Assembly: GCA_016787895.1 (NCBI GenBank)
Contig: JAEUTN010000020.1
Coordinates: 186,001 to 250,000 of the forward strand
Length of the DNA stretch: 64,000 nucleotides
Direction of reading: 5' to 3'
DNA from: Bacteroidia bacterium
GTDB lineage: Bacteria > Bacteroidota > Bacteroidia > B-17B0 > Aurantibacillaceae
The position numbers were made by a program, and so were the translations under genes. Shown here in pieces: positions 33,634 through 43,398 of the stretch (positions are counted from its first letter, which is position 1; every line of letters starts with the position of its first letter). A model generated the notes under the pieces. The model worked only from the letters and a program-made list of their open reading frames with translations, searched no databases and was not told the origin of the DNA.

Positions 33634-33898
33634 ACTTAAAAATCATCACCATTAGGAATATAACGGGCAGGGAACTCAGGAACATGCCCAGGTAACCTTT
33701 TGCAAATTTACCGGGCTCAAATTCGTGTTTGGTTTGAAGAAAGATGTTGATGCCTGAAAAAATAAAACCAACAAAGGCAATAGGAATGCCATAGTATAAC
33801 AAAGTCATTTTGTAAACACTGGCCGAGGCCAGAACACCGAACACCAAAGAAAGGTAGCCGCTAAGCTGATACCAGCGCTCAGGACTCATTCTCGGCAT
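33620..33898 (-). CDS. Small membrane protein, unknown
   Basis: 92 residues with three likely membrane segments (about 12-30, 32-50 and 70-88) separated by a charged loop KHEFEPGKFAKGY. It overlaps the upstream helicase gene by 20 bases and the convergent hemF by 14 bases, so it is probably translated from the helicase transcript. I do not recognise the family. The ATG at 33898 (MPRMSPERWYQ) has an alternative start at the second Met, residue 4. Confidence 0.68.
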   Translation of the reverse strand: MPRMSPERWYQLSGYLSLVFGVLASASVYKMTLLYYGIPIAFVGFIFSGINIFLQTKHEFEPGKFAKGYLGMFLSSLPVIFLMVMIFKFKPN

Positions 33899-35396
33899 AA
33901 TAAGTCATCAAACGTCTTCTGAGTTTACTGGCGTAGGTTTGGGCTTGCCAGTCAGTATGGTTGGAGCTGGCATTGATGCATTTACCCAATTGTTTCATCC
34001 GGTATTTCATTTCTTCACCCAGCAATTCAAACAATTCAATGGCTTCTTCAAAGTCAGATGCATTGTCTTTGATGCGGGCAAAGTGATCTTCGAGACTCTC
34101 CTCCACCACCGTTTGTGGTTTTTTGCCTTTGCGGATGGCCATCAGGTAACGGTCGCGAACGATGAATGCTTCAGCACTGGAATTCAGGAAACGTTCCTTG
34201 ATATCAGGAGGCATTTCGTAATCGTTGGCCAGTTCGTAGTCCCACTCGTCCTTATAACGTTGTTCAAGGTAGAGGTGCGGTGAAGCAAACACGTGGTTCC
34301 AATCGATAGGGTATTGCCACAAATTAAAGCGTCGTGAATTATTACCCAGATCAACAATATTAAAAGTGCGTTTTTCCGGCAACACGCGGCTGCCCCGTCC
34401 AATCATTTGATGATAGAGGGTCAGTGATTTGGTAGCGCGGTTCAGAATGATGTTTTCTACTTCCGGTTCATCGAACCCGGTAGTGAGGATACTTACCGAA
34501 GTTAAAATACCGTCTTTGGTATTTCTGAACCACTCCAGGGTCTCCACCCGGTCGCGATCACTGAACGTAGAGTCGAGGTGACGGATAGGATACCCTTTGC
34601 TTTTAAAGGTTTCGTAAACAGCGCGGCTGGTTAAAATGCCCGCGTTGAAGATGAGTGTTTTTTTGCGGTTGGCCACTTCGTCATACGCTTCAATCAGTTT
34701 GCTTTGCATGATAGCCTGAGTATACAAGAGCTCGTGTGAGCCTACTGTAAATTCACCATTGTTACCCACGCGCAATGAACTCAGATTAACATCGTATGAA
34801 AAAGTTTGTCCTTCACAAAGGTAGCCTTGTTCTATAAGGTTGGAGATGCTTTCCCCTACAATCAGTTTTTGATAGGTTTGGTAGAGCGGTAATTTTTTAT
34901 TGCTGCTCAAAGGAGTAGCGGTTACGCCGAGGATATTGACATCCTGGAAGTAGTGAAATATTTTTCGGAAGGAGTTATTGTGTGCCTCGTCTACAATCAC
35001 CAAACCAATGTCTTCCACAAACTGATCGTTTTCCTGCAATCGGTTGTTAAGCGTTTCCACCAAGGCAATAAAACTTTGGTAATGACTCTGATGAGGAAGT
35101 TGTTTAACTTCACTGGTAATGACTTTGTTGATTATTCCGGCTTCGGTGAGAACGGCGGAGGTTTGTTTTCCCAATTCGATGCGATGCGTAAGGATAAGCA
35201 CTTTGCGTCCGAATTTTTCAATGTACCGTTTGGCAATCTCACTGAAAATGATTGTTTTTCCACCACCGGTAGGTAATTGAAAAAGCAGGTTGGCGTTCGG
35301 GGGAAGTTCGAGTAACTCCCTGAAGATGTTGTTAACGGCACCCTCCTGATAAGGGTATAATTTGCGGGATTCGAGGGTTACAGAAGGTTCTTCCAT
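33879..35396 (-). CDS. DEAD/DEAH-box superfamily 2 helicase
   Basis: 505 residues from ATG 35396; the four extra residues further upstream would need a TTG start. Walker A TGGGKT (Lys47), DEAH in LVIVDEAHNN (about residue 137), SAT-like motif GVTATPL, and the C-terminal helicase motifs with TTGFDEPEV and QMIGRGSR (about 345). Fold and order match SSL2/RadD-like type III helicases. The C-terminal 110 residues are charged and not recognised. The substrate (DNA repair or RNA) cannot be told from sequence. It diverges from lnt. Confidence 0.9.
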   Translation of the reverse strand: MEEPSVTLESRKLYPYQEGAVNNIFRELLELPPNANLLFQLPTGGGKTIIFSEIAKRYIEKFGRKVLILTHRIELGKQTSAVLTEAGIINKVITSEVKQLPHQSHYQSFIALVETLNNRLQENDQFVEDIGLVIVDEAHNNSFRKIFHYFQDVNILGVTATPLSSNKKLPLYQTYQKLIVGESISNLIEQGYLCEGQTFSYDVNLSSLRVGNNGEFTVGSHELLYTQAIMQSKLIEAYDEVANRKKTLIFNAGILTSRAVYETFKSKGYPIRHLDSTFSDRDRVETLEWFRNTKDGILTSVSILTTGFDEPEVENIILNRATKSLTLYHQMIGRGSRVLPEKRTFNIVDLGNNSRRFNLWQYPIDWNHVFASPHLYLEQRYKDEWDYELANDYEMPPDIKERFLNSSAEAFIVRDRYLMAIRKGKKPQTVVEESLEDHFARIKDNASDFEEAIELFELLGEEMKYRMKQLGKCINASSNHTDWQAQTYASKLRRRLMTYYAENES

Positions 35397-35534
35397 AGAA
35401 AAAGGCAATTTGCAAATATACTCCTAAAGCCACATAAATGCTCAGAATTTCTTCAATAATTCATTAAGATTTAAACAATATTGGGGTTTTTATACCAAAA
35501 ATCCATAATATTAAGCCTTTGCGAACCCTTCCTT

Positions 35535-37133
35535 ATGCGTAAACTCCTTCTGAGTATTTCTTCCGGATTAGTACTGGCTGTCTCCTGGTATTGGCACCTG
35601 GGGTTTTTAATATTTCTGGCCTGGCTTCCCTTGCTGATTCTTGAACAAAAAACCAACGAAGAGGGAAAAACACCCTACGCTAAACTAAAACTTTGGGCCC
35701 TTAGTTACCTCACTTTTTTTATCTGGAATCTGCTGGTTACCTGGTGGATTGTTTATGCTTCTTTCGGTGGGGCCTGTATGGCCATCCTAGCCAATTCACT
35801 CCTGATGAGCTGGGTGTTTATGCTGTATTCTACCCTTCGCCGGCGTTTTCATGGCTTGTGGTCGCATTGGCTGTTGTTGCCATTGTGGCTCGCATGGGAA
35901 CACGCCCATAGTCTTTGGGATCTGAGCTGGACCTGGCTCAATCTTGGCAATGTGTTTGCCTTTCACCACCGCTGGATACAATGGTACGAGTTTACAGGAA
36001 GTTCAGGAGGTACCGCCTGGGTGTTGATTGTGAACCTATTGTTTTTTCAGGCCATGCGACACACCAAACCTCTGGTGGTGTTCAGAAACGCCATGTTTAA
36101 AATCGGACTCGTGATTGTACTTCCCATTCTGCTTTCCTATGGTTTAATGTTGTCACGAACCCCCCTATCCAAACTTGCCAAACCTTTCAACTGCGTTGTT
36201 GTTCAACCAAATGTAGATCCATACAATTTCAAATTTGTGATGGAATACAGGCAACAATTTTTGAAAGCCATACAATTGGCAAAACCAACATTAAACGCTC
36301 AAACCCATTACCTGGTATTGCCTGAAACCTTTATCACCAATAACATCAATGAAAAATTTATCAACGAAAGTGAAGAACTGGCCTGGTTCAGGGATAGCCT
36401 GATTAAAACAATACCCAATTTAAAAATCATCACCGGAGGAAATACCTATGAGTTTTATGAAGATCCCTCCAAAGTAACGTCTACTGCGCGTTTTGATAAG
36501 AATTCAGGTTTACACTACGATGTGTATAATAGTGCCATTTATATCGATGCAACTTCGTCGCAAGTGTATCACAAATCCAAACTGGTGCCGGGAGTAGAAA
36601 AAATGCCGTTTCCGGCTTTGTTTAAACCACTCGAAAATCTGGCCCTTGACCTCGGTGGTACGGTTGGAAGTTTGGGTTTGCAGAAGGAAAGAGCCGTGTT
36701 TAAAGATGAGGCCAATCAAACGGCCATTGCCCCTGTGATTTGTTATGAAAGTGTTTATTCCGATTACGTGGCAGAGTATGTCAGAAATGGTGCCTCGCTG
36801 ATTTTTATTGTAACCAACGATGGTTGGTGGGAGGACACCCCCGGCTATAAACAACATTTGAATTATGCCCGTTTACGCGCCATTGAAAACCGCAGGCAAA
36901 TGGCCCGTTCAGCTAATACCGGCATAAGTTGTTTTTTGGATGAATTCGGGAACATATACCAGCCATGCAACTGGTGGCAGGAAGCGGTGATTGAACAATC
37001 CATTTACCCTAACACCGAATTAACTTTTTTCAGCCGGTTTGGCGATCTGATCTCGTATTCAGCCCTGCTGTTCTCAAGTTTACTGCTGGTGTTTTACCTT
37101 TTCAGACGATTTTTTTCCAAGGCCGGAAACTAA
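35535..37133 (+). CDS. lnt: Apolipoprotein N-acyltransferase
   Basis: 532 residues from ATG 35535, placed directly before the first membrane helix; a longer frame adds 18 residues without support. About six N-terminal helices are followed by a periplasmic nitrilase-like domain (about 225-500). The catalytic triad is visible as Glu in VLPETFI, Lys in YHKSKLVPGVEKMPF and Cys in PVICYESVYSDY. A last helix near 505-525 closes the protein. It adds the third acyl chain to lipoproteins in the inner membrane, the step before Lol-type sorting; the window encodes several lipoproteins it could serve. Confidence 0.95.
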   Translation: MRKLLLSISSGLVLAVSWYWHLGFLIFLAWLPLLILEQKTNEEGKTPYAKLKLWALSYLTFFIWNLLVTWWIVYASFGGACMAILANSLLMSWVFMLYSTLRRRFHGLWSHWLLLPLWLAWEHAHSLWDLSWTWLNLGNVFAFHHRWIQWYEFTGSSGGTAWVLIVNLLFFQAMRHTKPLVVFRNAMFKIGLVIVLPILLSYGLMLSRTPLSKLAKPFNCVVVQPNVDPYNFKFVMEYRQQFLKAIQLAKPTLNAQTHYLVLPETFITNNINEKFINESEELAWFRDSLIKTIPNLKIITGGNTYEFYEDPSKVTSTARFDKNSGLHYDVYNSAIYIDATSSQVYHKSKLVPGVEKMPFPALFKPLENLALDLGGTVGSLGLQKERAVFKDEANQTAIAPVICYESVYSDYVAEYVRNGASLIFIVTNDGWWEDTPGYKQHLNYARLRAIENRRQMARSANTGISCFLDEFGNIYQPCNWWQEAVIEQSIYPNTELTFFSRFGDLISYSALLFSSLLLVFYLFRRFFSKAGN

Positions 37134-37196
37134 AATCCATTGTAAAATAAAGCGTAAATTAGGGCTTGATTTTTTTATTGAAAAACACCTGTGATT

Positions 37197-38603
37197 ATGG
37201 AGAAATTTGATGTAACAGTTATTGGTTCAGGACCCGGGGGCTATGTTGCCGCCATACGTTGCGCGCAATTAGGAATGAAAACCGCCCTGATCGAAAAATA
37301 CCCCACCTTAGGCGGAACCTGTTTAAACGTAGGTTGTATTCCATCGAAAGCCATGCTCGATTCCAGCGAACATTATTTTAACGCCGTGCATACCTTTGAA
37401 GAACACGGTATTGAAATCAAAGCACCCAAGGTGAATCTCAAACAAATGGTGGAACGCAAGCGCGGGGTGGTAAAAATGACCTGCGATGGCATCAACTTTT
37501 TAATGAAAAAAAATAAAATCACCGTATTTCAGGGACATGGTTCTTATCTGGAAAAGAACAAAATACAGATTGCAAAGCAAGATGGAAGTAAAGAAGTGAT
37601 TGAAACCTCAAAAAGTATTATTGCCACCGGCTCCAAACCGGCCAGTTTACCAGGCATTGAAATTGATAAAAAACGCATCATTACTTCTACCGAAGCGTTG
37701 GAAATGACTGAAATTCCGAAACACCTGATTATTATTGGCGGTGGTGTAATTGGTTTGGAACTGGGCAGTGTTTACGGCCGTCTGGGCAGTAAAGTCAGTG
37801 TAATCGAATTTATGGACCGCATCATTCCGGGTATGGATGGAGCACTGAGCAAAGAACTGCAAAGGGTTCTCAAAAAAAATCTGGGCTTTGAATTTTATCT
37901 CAAACACAAAGTCACCGGCGTAAAATCAAGCGCCAAGGAAGTCACCGTTTCAGTCTTAAATGCTAAAGATGAAAAAGTAGAATTCAAAGGCGATTATTGT
38001 TTGATGTCGGTTGGGCGTAAACCGTACACTGAGAATCTTGGTTTGGAAAAAATAGGACTTAAAGTTGATAACCGCGGAAGAATTGAAACAGATGATCACC
38101 TGCGCACCAACGTGGAAGGTATTTACGCTATCGGCGATGTGGTGAAAGGGGCTATGCTGGCGCACAAAGCTGAGGAAGAGGGTGTGTATGTGGCTGAAAC
38201 CATGGCCGGACAAAAACCACACATCAATTACAATTTAATTCCGGGCGTGGTGTACACCTGGCCGGAAGTAGCTGCTGTTGGCTACACCGAAGAACAGTTA
38301 AAAGAACAAGGCAAAAAATACAAAGTGGGCAATTTCCCCTTTAAAGCGAGCGGGCGTGCAAGAGCAAGCATGGATACCGATGGTTTTGTAAAAGTATTGT
38401 CCGACGAAGCAACAGACGAAATCCTGGGTGTACACATGATAGGTCCGCGCACGGCCGACATGATTGCTGAAGCCGTTGTGGCCATGGAGTACAGGGCAAG
38501 TGCAGAAGACATTTCCCGCATGAGTCATGCCCACCCCACCTTTACCGAAAGCATGAAAGAAGCCTGTTTGGACGCTACAGCAAAACGGGCCTTACACATT
38601 TAA
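37197..38603 (+). CDS. lpdA: Dihydrolipoyl dehydrogenase
   Basis: 468 residues. ATG 37197 is preferred over GTG 37191, since the FAD-binding FDVTVIGSGPGGY begins at residue 4. The redox disulfide is GGTCLNVGCIPSK (Cys42, Cys47). The NAD-binding segment is LIIIGGGVIGLELGSVYGRLG, and the C-terminal interface has HMIGPRTADMI and the catalytic His-Glu in SHAHPTFTES. It reoxidises lipoamide in 2-oxoacid dehydrogenase and glycine cleavage complexes. No E1 or E2 gene is adjacent. purE follows after 10 bases and may be co-transcribed. Confidence 0.97.
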   Translation: MEKFDVTVIGSGPGGYVAAIRCAQLGMKTALIEKYPTLGGTCLNVGCIPSKAMLDSSEHYFNAVHTFEEHGIEIKAPKVNLKQMVERKRGVVKMTCDGINFLMKKNKITVFQGHGSYLEKNKIQIAKQDGSKEVIETSKSIIATGSKPASLPGIEIDKKRIITSTEALEMTEIPKHLIIIGGGVIGLELGSVYGRLGSKVSVIEFMDRIIPGMDGALSKELQRVLKKNLGFEFYLKHKVTGVKSSAKEVTVSVLNAKDEKVEFKGDYCLMSVGRKPYTENLGLEKIGLKVDNRGRIETDDHLRTNVEGIYAIGDVVKGAMLAHKAEEEGVYVAETMAGQKPHINYNLIPGVVYTWPEVAAVGYTEEQLKEQGKKYKVGNFPFKASGRARASMDTDGFVKVLSDEATDEILGVHMIGPRTADMIAEAVVAMEYRASAEDISRMSHAHPTFTESMKEACLDATAKRALHI

Positions 38604-38613
38604 AACAAACACT

Positions 38614-39126
38614 ATGGCAGCACCTAAAATTGGCATCATAATGGGAAGCGCTTCTGATTTGCAGGTGATGCAGGCAGCAGCGGAGATCGTGAAGGAATTT
38701 GGAATTCCTTATGAGATGGACATTGTGTCGGCGCACCGAACTCCCGAAAAAATGATGGACTACGCCAAAACGGCTCATGAAAGAGGTTTGCAGGTGATTA
38801 TTGCCGGAGCTGGTGGTGCGGCGCATTTGCCGGGCATGGTGGCTTCCATGACACCACTTCCTGTAATCGGAGTGCCGGTTAAAAGCAGCAACAGCATTGA
38901 TGGTTGGGACAGTTTATTGAGCATTGTACAAATGCCCAATGGGGTTCCTGTTGCTACTGTGGCTGTTAACGCCGCACAAAACGCAGGCATCCTAGCGGCA
39001 CAAATCATAGGGGCTTCCGACAAAGAGGTATTGAAAAAAATGATCGCGTTTAAAGCAGGCTTAAAAGACAAAGTGATAGATGCATCAGAGAACTTAAAGA
39101 ATCCAGGTCCAAAAAAGTATTTATAA
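38614..39126 (+). CDS. purE: N5-carboxyaminoimidazole ribonucleotide mutase
   Basis: 170 residues, class I PurE length. Conserved IGIIMGSASD at the N-terminus, the SAHRTP loop (about 41-46) and GAGGAAHLPGM (about 67-77), which line the nucleotide-binding pocket. It rearranges N5-CAIR to CAIR in purine synthesis; in bacteria it normally works with PurK, which is not in this window. It follows lpdA by 10 bases and precedes the DUF721 gene by 6 bases. Confidence 0.97.
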   Translation: MAAPKIGIIMGSASDLQVMQAAAEIVKEFGIPYEMDIVSAHRTPEKMMDYAKTAHERGLQVIIAGAGGAAHLPGMVASMTPLPVIGVPVKSSNSIDGWDSLLSIVQMPNGVPVATVAVNAAQNAGILAAQIIGASDKEVLKKMIAFKAGLKDKVIDASENLKNPGPKKYL

Positions 39127-39132
39127 GCGGGT

Positions 39133-39426
39133 TTGGCAAAAAAATCAAATCTCATCAAGTTGGGCGATGCCATCTCCCAAATTCTCAGGGAGGAGCACCT
39201 GGATGTAAAAATCTCACGATTTACAGTGAGAAACAGCTGGAAGGAAATTGCCGGAGAGATGATCGCCAAAAACACCACCGAAATTTCCTTCAGAGAAAAA
39301 ACCATTTTTATTACCCTCTCATCGGCTGCCTTAAAACAAGAGTTGTTGTACCGTAAAGAAGAGCTGATGGGCAATATCAATAAGTTTTGTGGGTATAAAC
39401 TCATCGATACTTTGGTCATTAAATAA
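39133..39426 (+). CDS. DUF721 (DciA-like) protein
   Basis: 97 residues starting with TTG 39133 (MAKKSNLIKLGDAISQIL), 6 bases after purE. The pattern LGDAI near the N-terminus, then WKEIAGEMIAKNT and the strand pair FREKTIFITLSSAALKQELLYRKEEL, is that of the DUF721 family, which contains DciA, the helicase operator of most bacteria. This short form covers just the KH-like core. Its role in Bacteroidota replication start is inferred from the family. Confidence 0.85.
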   Translation: MAKKSNLIKLGDAISQILREEHLDVKISRFTVRNSWKEIAGEMIAKNTTEISFREKTIFITLSSAALKQELLYRKEELMGNINKFCGYKLIDTLVIK

Positions 39427-39737
39427 AATGAAAGGAATAATTTTTTGCTTTTTTTGGGCGCCTTAACGGGCCACTCCGGGCTTCACTGCTTGCGCACTTG
39501 CCCGCTCAAAAGTGTACTACACTTTTGTCGCAGTTTTTTCGGGCGGAAAACGCCCGAAAAGAACCAAGCCCTTCGTGTCCCCGCCCGAACGACTGAAAAA
39601 AGTTTAGCATGTTCGGTCGGGCGGGCCTGGCGCAGCCCTCAGTATTTTAATACTCCGTCTCACACAAGATTTTAGATAACATTCAAATACCGATAAATTC
39701 AGTCAAAGAAGATAAACTTCAAAAAAGCAAACAATAA
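39427..39737. other. GC-rich structured intergenic region
   Basis: 311 bases with no credible gene. From about 39455 to 39660 it is much richer in G and C than its surroundings and full of inverted repeats: 39507-39527 (CAAAAGTGTA-C-TACACTTTTG), 39536-39560 (stem with CGGGCG/CGCCCG and A/T flanks, a two-way terminator-like hairpin), a larger pairing of CCCGCCCGA (about 39579) with TCGGGCGGG (about 39617), and 39641-39654 (AGTATT/AATACT). It looks like a member of a dispersed intergenic repeat family, which only a genome search can show. Confidence 0.6.
39536..39560. terminator. Bidirectional terminator-like hairpin
   Basis: TTTTCGGGCG and CGCCCGAAAA pair perfectly around a GAAAA loop. T-runs on both sides make it plausible as a terminator in either direction. 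It is about 110 bases after the DUF721 stop. Confidence 0.6.
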
Positions 39738-41147
39738 ATGAATACGTATTCTCATAAATTAGGTGCTGCGCTCACATTTAATAAACAACTGTTACTAAGT
39801 ATTATTTTATTGGTAGTTGGCTTTTCAAAAGCCCAAAACGCGGACTCACTTCAACTAAGAAAACTTTACGACTATTATTTGAGCCAAAGCAAGTGTTACG
39901 GTAATTTGCAGCACCTGTGTAAAAAAGTTGGTGGACGGATCAGCGGAAGTCCGCAAGCCGGACAAGCTGTGCAATGGGCTAAAACGGCCATGTACGCAGC
40001 CGGAGCAGATACGGTGATTCTTCAACCCTGTATGGTACCACATTGGGTGAGAGGCAAAAAAGAAAAGTGCCAGTATGAAGTGGGTGGGAAAATCATGTCT
40101 GTTTCTTGTGTGGCCCTGGGCAGTTCGGTGGGCACAGGACCAAAAGGTTTGAAAGCGAAAGTGCTTGAGGTAAAAAGTTTTGAGGAACTCGAGCGCTTAA
40201 GTGAAAAAGAAGTGAAGGGTAAGATTGTATTTTACAATGTGTTTTTTGAACAGAAACATGTCCGCACCGGACAGGCTTATGGAGAAGCGGTAAAATACCG
40301 TGGACGTGGTGCCTCTTATGCTGCAAAGTACGGAGCAGTAGCCGTGCTGGTGAGAAGTATGACGTCTGTGGCCGACGATGAGCCCCATACAGGTAATATG
40401 AATTACGACACCAGTATTTCAAAAACCAAAATTCCGGCACTGGCTATTGGTTATATCTCTGCGGATAATTTGCTCAGGGATTTGAACCAAAACAAACAGC
40501 TTGAAGTGTATCTCGAAATGCATTGCGAAACTTTACCCGATGTGCTTTCTTACAATGTGATTGGTCAAATCAACGGGACTGAAAAACCAAATGAGTTTAT
40601 CATTACCGGTGGTCACCTCGATAGTTGGGACAACGGAGAAGGTGCGCACGACGATGGCGCGGGTGTGGTGCAGAGCATTGAAGTGCTGGCGGCTTTTAAA
40701 GCCCTTGGAATAAAACCCAAACACAGCATACGGGCGGTGGCCTTTATGAACGAGGAAAATGGCCTGGCGGGCGGGAAAGCCTATGCCAAGGCGGCGAAAG
40801 AGAAAGGTGAGATTCACCTGGCTGCACTTGAAACCGATGCGGGTGGTTATACACCAAGAGGATTTGGCGTGGATACAACAAATGGCCTTTATAAAAAAGT
40901 ACTGAGCTGGAAACCCTTGTTTACGCCCTATTACGTGGACAGAATTTCAGAAGGCGGGGGCGGAGCCGATATATCGGAGCTGGATAAGGCCGGGGTGCCC
41001 TGCATAGGTTTTGAACCCGATACCCAACGGTATTTTGACATTCACCACACCGCAGAAGATACGTTTGATAAAATCAACAAACGCGAGCTGGAATTAGGTG
41101 CGGGGGGGATAGGCGCGCTTTTGTATTTGATTGATAGGTATTATTAA
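39738..41147 (+). CDS. M28 family zinc aminopeptidase, secreted
   Basis: 469 residues. Signal peptide residues about 1-32 (ends FSKAQ). A protease-associated (PA) domain is inserted at about 125-255. The M28 catalytic domain has the zinc ligands in GGHLDSWDNGEGAHDDGAG (about 290-308), the catalytic glutamates in MNEENG and a further ligand in LETDAGG, and the final His in DIHHTAEDT. The enzyme should trim amino acids from peptides in the periplasm or outside; similar proteins are called carboxypeptidase Q-like. No T9SS tail is present, so it is likely periplasmic. Stands alone. Confidence 0.92.
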   Translation: MNTYSHKLGAALTFNKQLLLSIILLVVGFSKAQNADSLQLRKLYDYYLSQSKCYGNLQHLCKKVGGRISGSPQAGQAVQWAKTAMYAAGADTVILQPCMVPHWVRGKKEKCQYEVGGKIMSVSCVALGSSVGTGPKGLKAKVLEVKSFEELERLSEKEVKGKIVFYNVFFEQKHVRTGQAYGEAVKYRGRGASYAAKYGAVAVLVRSMTSVADDEPHTGNMNYDTSISKTKIPALAIGYISADNLLRDLNQNKQLEVYLEMHCETLPDVLSYNVIGQINGTEKPNEFIITGGHLDSWDNGEGAHDDGAGVVQSIEVLAAFKALGIKPKHSIRAVAFMNEENGLAGGKAYAKAAKEKGEIHLAALETDAGGYTPRGFGVDTTNGLYKKVLSWKPLFTPYYVDRISEGGGGADISELDKAGVPCIGFEPDTQRYFDIHHTAEDTFDKINKRELELGAGGIGALLYLIDRYY

Positions 41148-41271
41148 GTAGAAGCATTTCTTCATAGAGTTTTAAGCCGTTTTAGCAAAGCTGTGCTATA
41201 CTTTGGTGACCCTCAACTCAAACACGCTCTCAGCTTTTTCCCGTATATTTACTGCATTAAAGCCCATTGCC

Positions 41272-42501
41272 ATGACCGAGACCAGCACCCGCAGCCAATA
41301 CTTAATTGATCTGGAAGACCAATTCGGAGCACACAATTACCATCCCATACCTGTTGTGCTCGAAAAAGGAGAGGGTGTTTACGTTTGGGACGTGGAAGGC
41401 AAACGGTATTTCGATTTTCTGGCTGCATACAGTGCCGTTAATCAAGGGCATTGTCATCCCCGCATCATTAAAGCCTTAACCGAGCAGGCTAAAAAACTGA
41501 CCCTTACTTCACGCGCGTTTTACAATTCCGTTTTAGGGGAATATGAAAAATACATCACGTCTTATTTTGGTTACGATAAGGTGTTGCCAATGAACACCGG
41601 TGTTGAAGGTGGTGAAACAGCCTTAAAACTGGCCAGGCGATGGGCATACGATGTAAAAGGTGTGCCTGAAAACAAAGCCAAACTGGTGTTTGCCAAAGGT
41701 AATTTTTGGGGAAGAACATTAGCCGCTATTTCTTCGAGCAATGATCCAAGTTCCTATAAAGGTTTTGGTCCGTTTATGACCGGCTACGAATTAGTAGACT
41801 ATAACGATTTAAAAGCGCTGGAAGCAGCCATAAAAGATCCGAACACAGCGGCTTTCATGGTAGAGCCCATTCAGGGTGAAGCGGGTGTGGTGGTGCCTGA
41901 TGAAGGATATTTAAAAGGCGTGAGGGATTTGTGTACCAAATACAATGTGTTGTTTATTGCCGATGAGGTGCAAACCGGGTTGGCCCGCACCGGCAAAATG
42001 CTGGCCTGCGATCACGAACAGGTTAAGCCCGATATTTTAATTTTAGGAAAAGCCCTGAGTGGAGGTACCATGCCGGTGAGCGCGGTGTTAGCCAACGATG
42101 AGGTGATGCTCACCATAAAACCCGGCGAACACGGCAGTACCTATGGCGGCAATCCACTGGCTTGTGCGGTGTCTATTGAAGCATTAAAAGTACTGAAAGA
42201 GGAAAAGCTGGCAGAGAACGCCGAAGAACTGGGGCAGTATTTCAGAGCAGAAATGAAAAAATTACAAAGTGAATGCGATGTGATTTCCGCGGTGCGTGGC
42301 AAAGGATTGTTGAATGCCATTGTAATTAAAGAAAAAAACGGCAAAAGTGCCTGGGAGGTGTGTGTGCAATTTGCTGCTGAGGGCTTACTGGCCAAACCTA
42401 CCCATGGTGATATCATTCGTTTCGCTCCACCTCTGGTTATAACTAAAGAGCAGTTGAAGGAATGCATCAACATCATTCGCAAAGTCATTCTGACCTTTTA
42501 G
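41272..42501 (+). CDS. rocD: Ornithine--oxo-acid aminotransferase
   Basis: 409 residues from ATG 41272; a longer frame starting at 41203 would add 23 residues without family support. Conserved class III aminotransferase features: [20 protein letters not shown] at the N-terminus, [29 protein letters not shown] and the PLP lysine in ILGKALSGG, then [13 protein letters not shown]. It turns ornithine plus 2-oxoglutarate into glutamate semialdehyde, linking arginine and proline metabolism. The bestrophin gene follows after 21 bases, maybe as one transcript without obvious functional link. Confidence 0.95.
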   Translation: MTETSTRSQYLIDLEDQFGAHNYHPIPVVLEKGEGVYVWDVEGKRYFDFLAAYSAVNQGHCHPRIIKALTEQAKKLTLTSRAFYNSVLGEYEKYITSYFGYDKVLPMNTGVEGGETALKLARRWAYDVKGVPENKAKLVFAKGNFWGRTLAAISSSNDPSSYKGFGPFMTGYELVDYNDLKALEAAIKDPNTAAFMVEPIQGEAGVVVPDEGYLKGVRDLCTKYNVLFIADEVQTGLARTGKMLACDHEQVKPDILILGKALSGGTMPVSAVLANDEVMLTIKPGEHGSTYGGNPLACAVSIEALKVLKEEKLAENAEELGQYFRAEMKKLQSECDVISAVRGKGLLNAIVIKEKNGKSAWEVCVQFAAEGLLAKPTHGDIIRFAPPLVITKEQLKECINIIRKVILTF

Positions 42502-42522
42502 CAAATACACGTTTAAGAATAA

Positions 42523-43398
42523 ATGGTAACCTATAATCCCAAGGACTGGATCAAACTCATTCTGCATTTCCACAAATCGGATACCATGCGGATTTTGTTT
42601 CCGGCCATGTTTTTGCTGGGAGGCATTACATTTTTGGTATCCTACGTGGAGCAACATTACCTCAGGAATTTATTACCTCCGAATTTAAGTGTGTTTCATC
42701 AAATTTCAGGCTTTATCATTTCCCTGGTGCTGGTGTTTCGTATCAATTCCGCTTACGACCGTTGGTGGGAAGGAAGGAAATTGTGGGGCTCATTGATTAA
42801 CAACTCCAGAAATCTGGCACTTAAACTGAATGCCCTCTTTCCCAGAGAAGACGTTTACTCCCGTAAAAAGGCGCAGCTGCTCATCAGCAATTATGCCTTG
42901 TGTTTAAAGGAACATTTGCGCGGAAACTCCGCTGAACAAATTTTGCAATTTGATGAAAGCTTCACCCGCGAAGCTTATCTGAATGCCGAACACAAACCCA
43001 ATTTTATTGCCCGTGAACTTACGGCTTTTGTGATGGAGCAGTTCAGCTCGCGCAACCAGCATGCGGTGGATTATCTAGTATATAACCAAAACATTAATGA
43101 ACTCACCGATATTTGCGGTGCCTGTGAACGCATTAGGAGTACACCCATCCCTTATTCTTACAGCATCTTTATTAAAAAGATCATCTTTATTTATGTCATC
43201 ACCATGCCCTTTACCTTTGGTCTGAGTGTGGGCTACTGGAGCATTTTTATTGTGATGCTGATGTTTTACGCCTTTGCTTCCATGGAGCTGATTTCTGAGG
43301 AAATTGAGGACCCGTTCGGGGCAGACGATAACGATTTGCCTACCGACGACATTGCCGAAAAAATAAAAATCAACACCAACGAAATATTATTCTCTTGA
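42523..43398 (+). CDS. Bestrophin family (UPF0187) anion channel
   Basis: 291 residues. Two N-terminal membrane helices (about 24-45 and 60-80) are followed by the conserved RINSAYDRWWEGRKLWGSLINNSRNLA region, where bestrophins form the pore neck and cytosolic part. Two C-terminal helices (about 210-250) and the motif EEIEDPFGADDNDLP complete the family pattern. Bacterial members form pentameric ion channels; selectivity cannot be read here. The stop overlaps the TTG start of the next gene. Confidence 0.92.
   Translation: MVTYNPKDWIKLILHFHKSDTMRILFPAMFLLGGITFLVSYVEQHYLRNLLPPNLSVFHQISGFIISLVLVFRINSAYDRWWEGRKLWGSLINNSRNLALKLNALFPREDVYSRKKAQLLISNYALCLKEHLRGNSAEQILQFDESFTREAYLNAEHKPNFIARELTAFVMEQFSSRNQHAVDYLVYNQNINELTDICGACERIRSTPIPYSYSIFIKKIIFIYVITMPFTFGLSVGYWSIFIVMLMFYAFASMELISEEIEDPFGADDNDLPTDDIAEKIKINTNEILFS

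Noticed and set aside
39445-39675. 76-residue open frame in the GC-rich island
   Set aside because: It crosses several inverted repeats, has no start context and no similarity that I recognise; more likely structural DNA.
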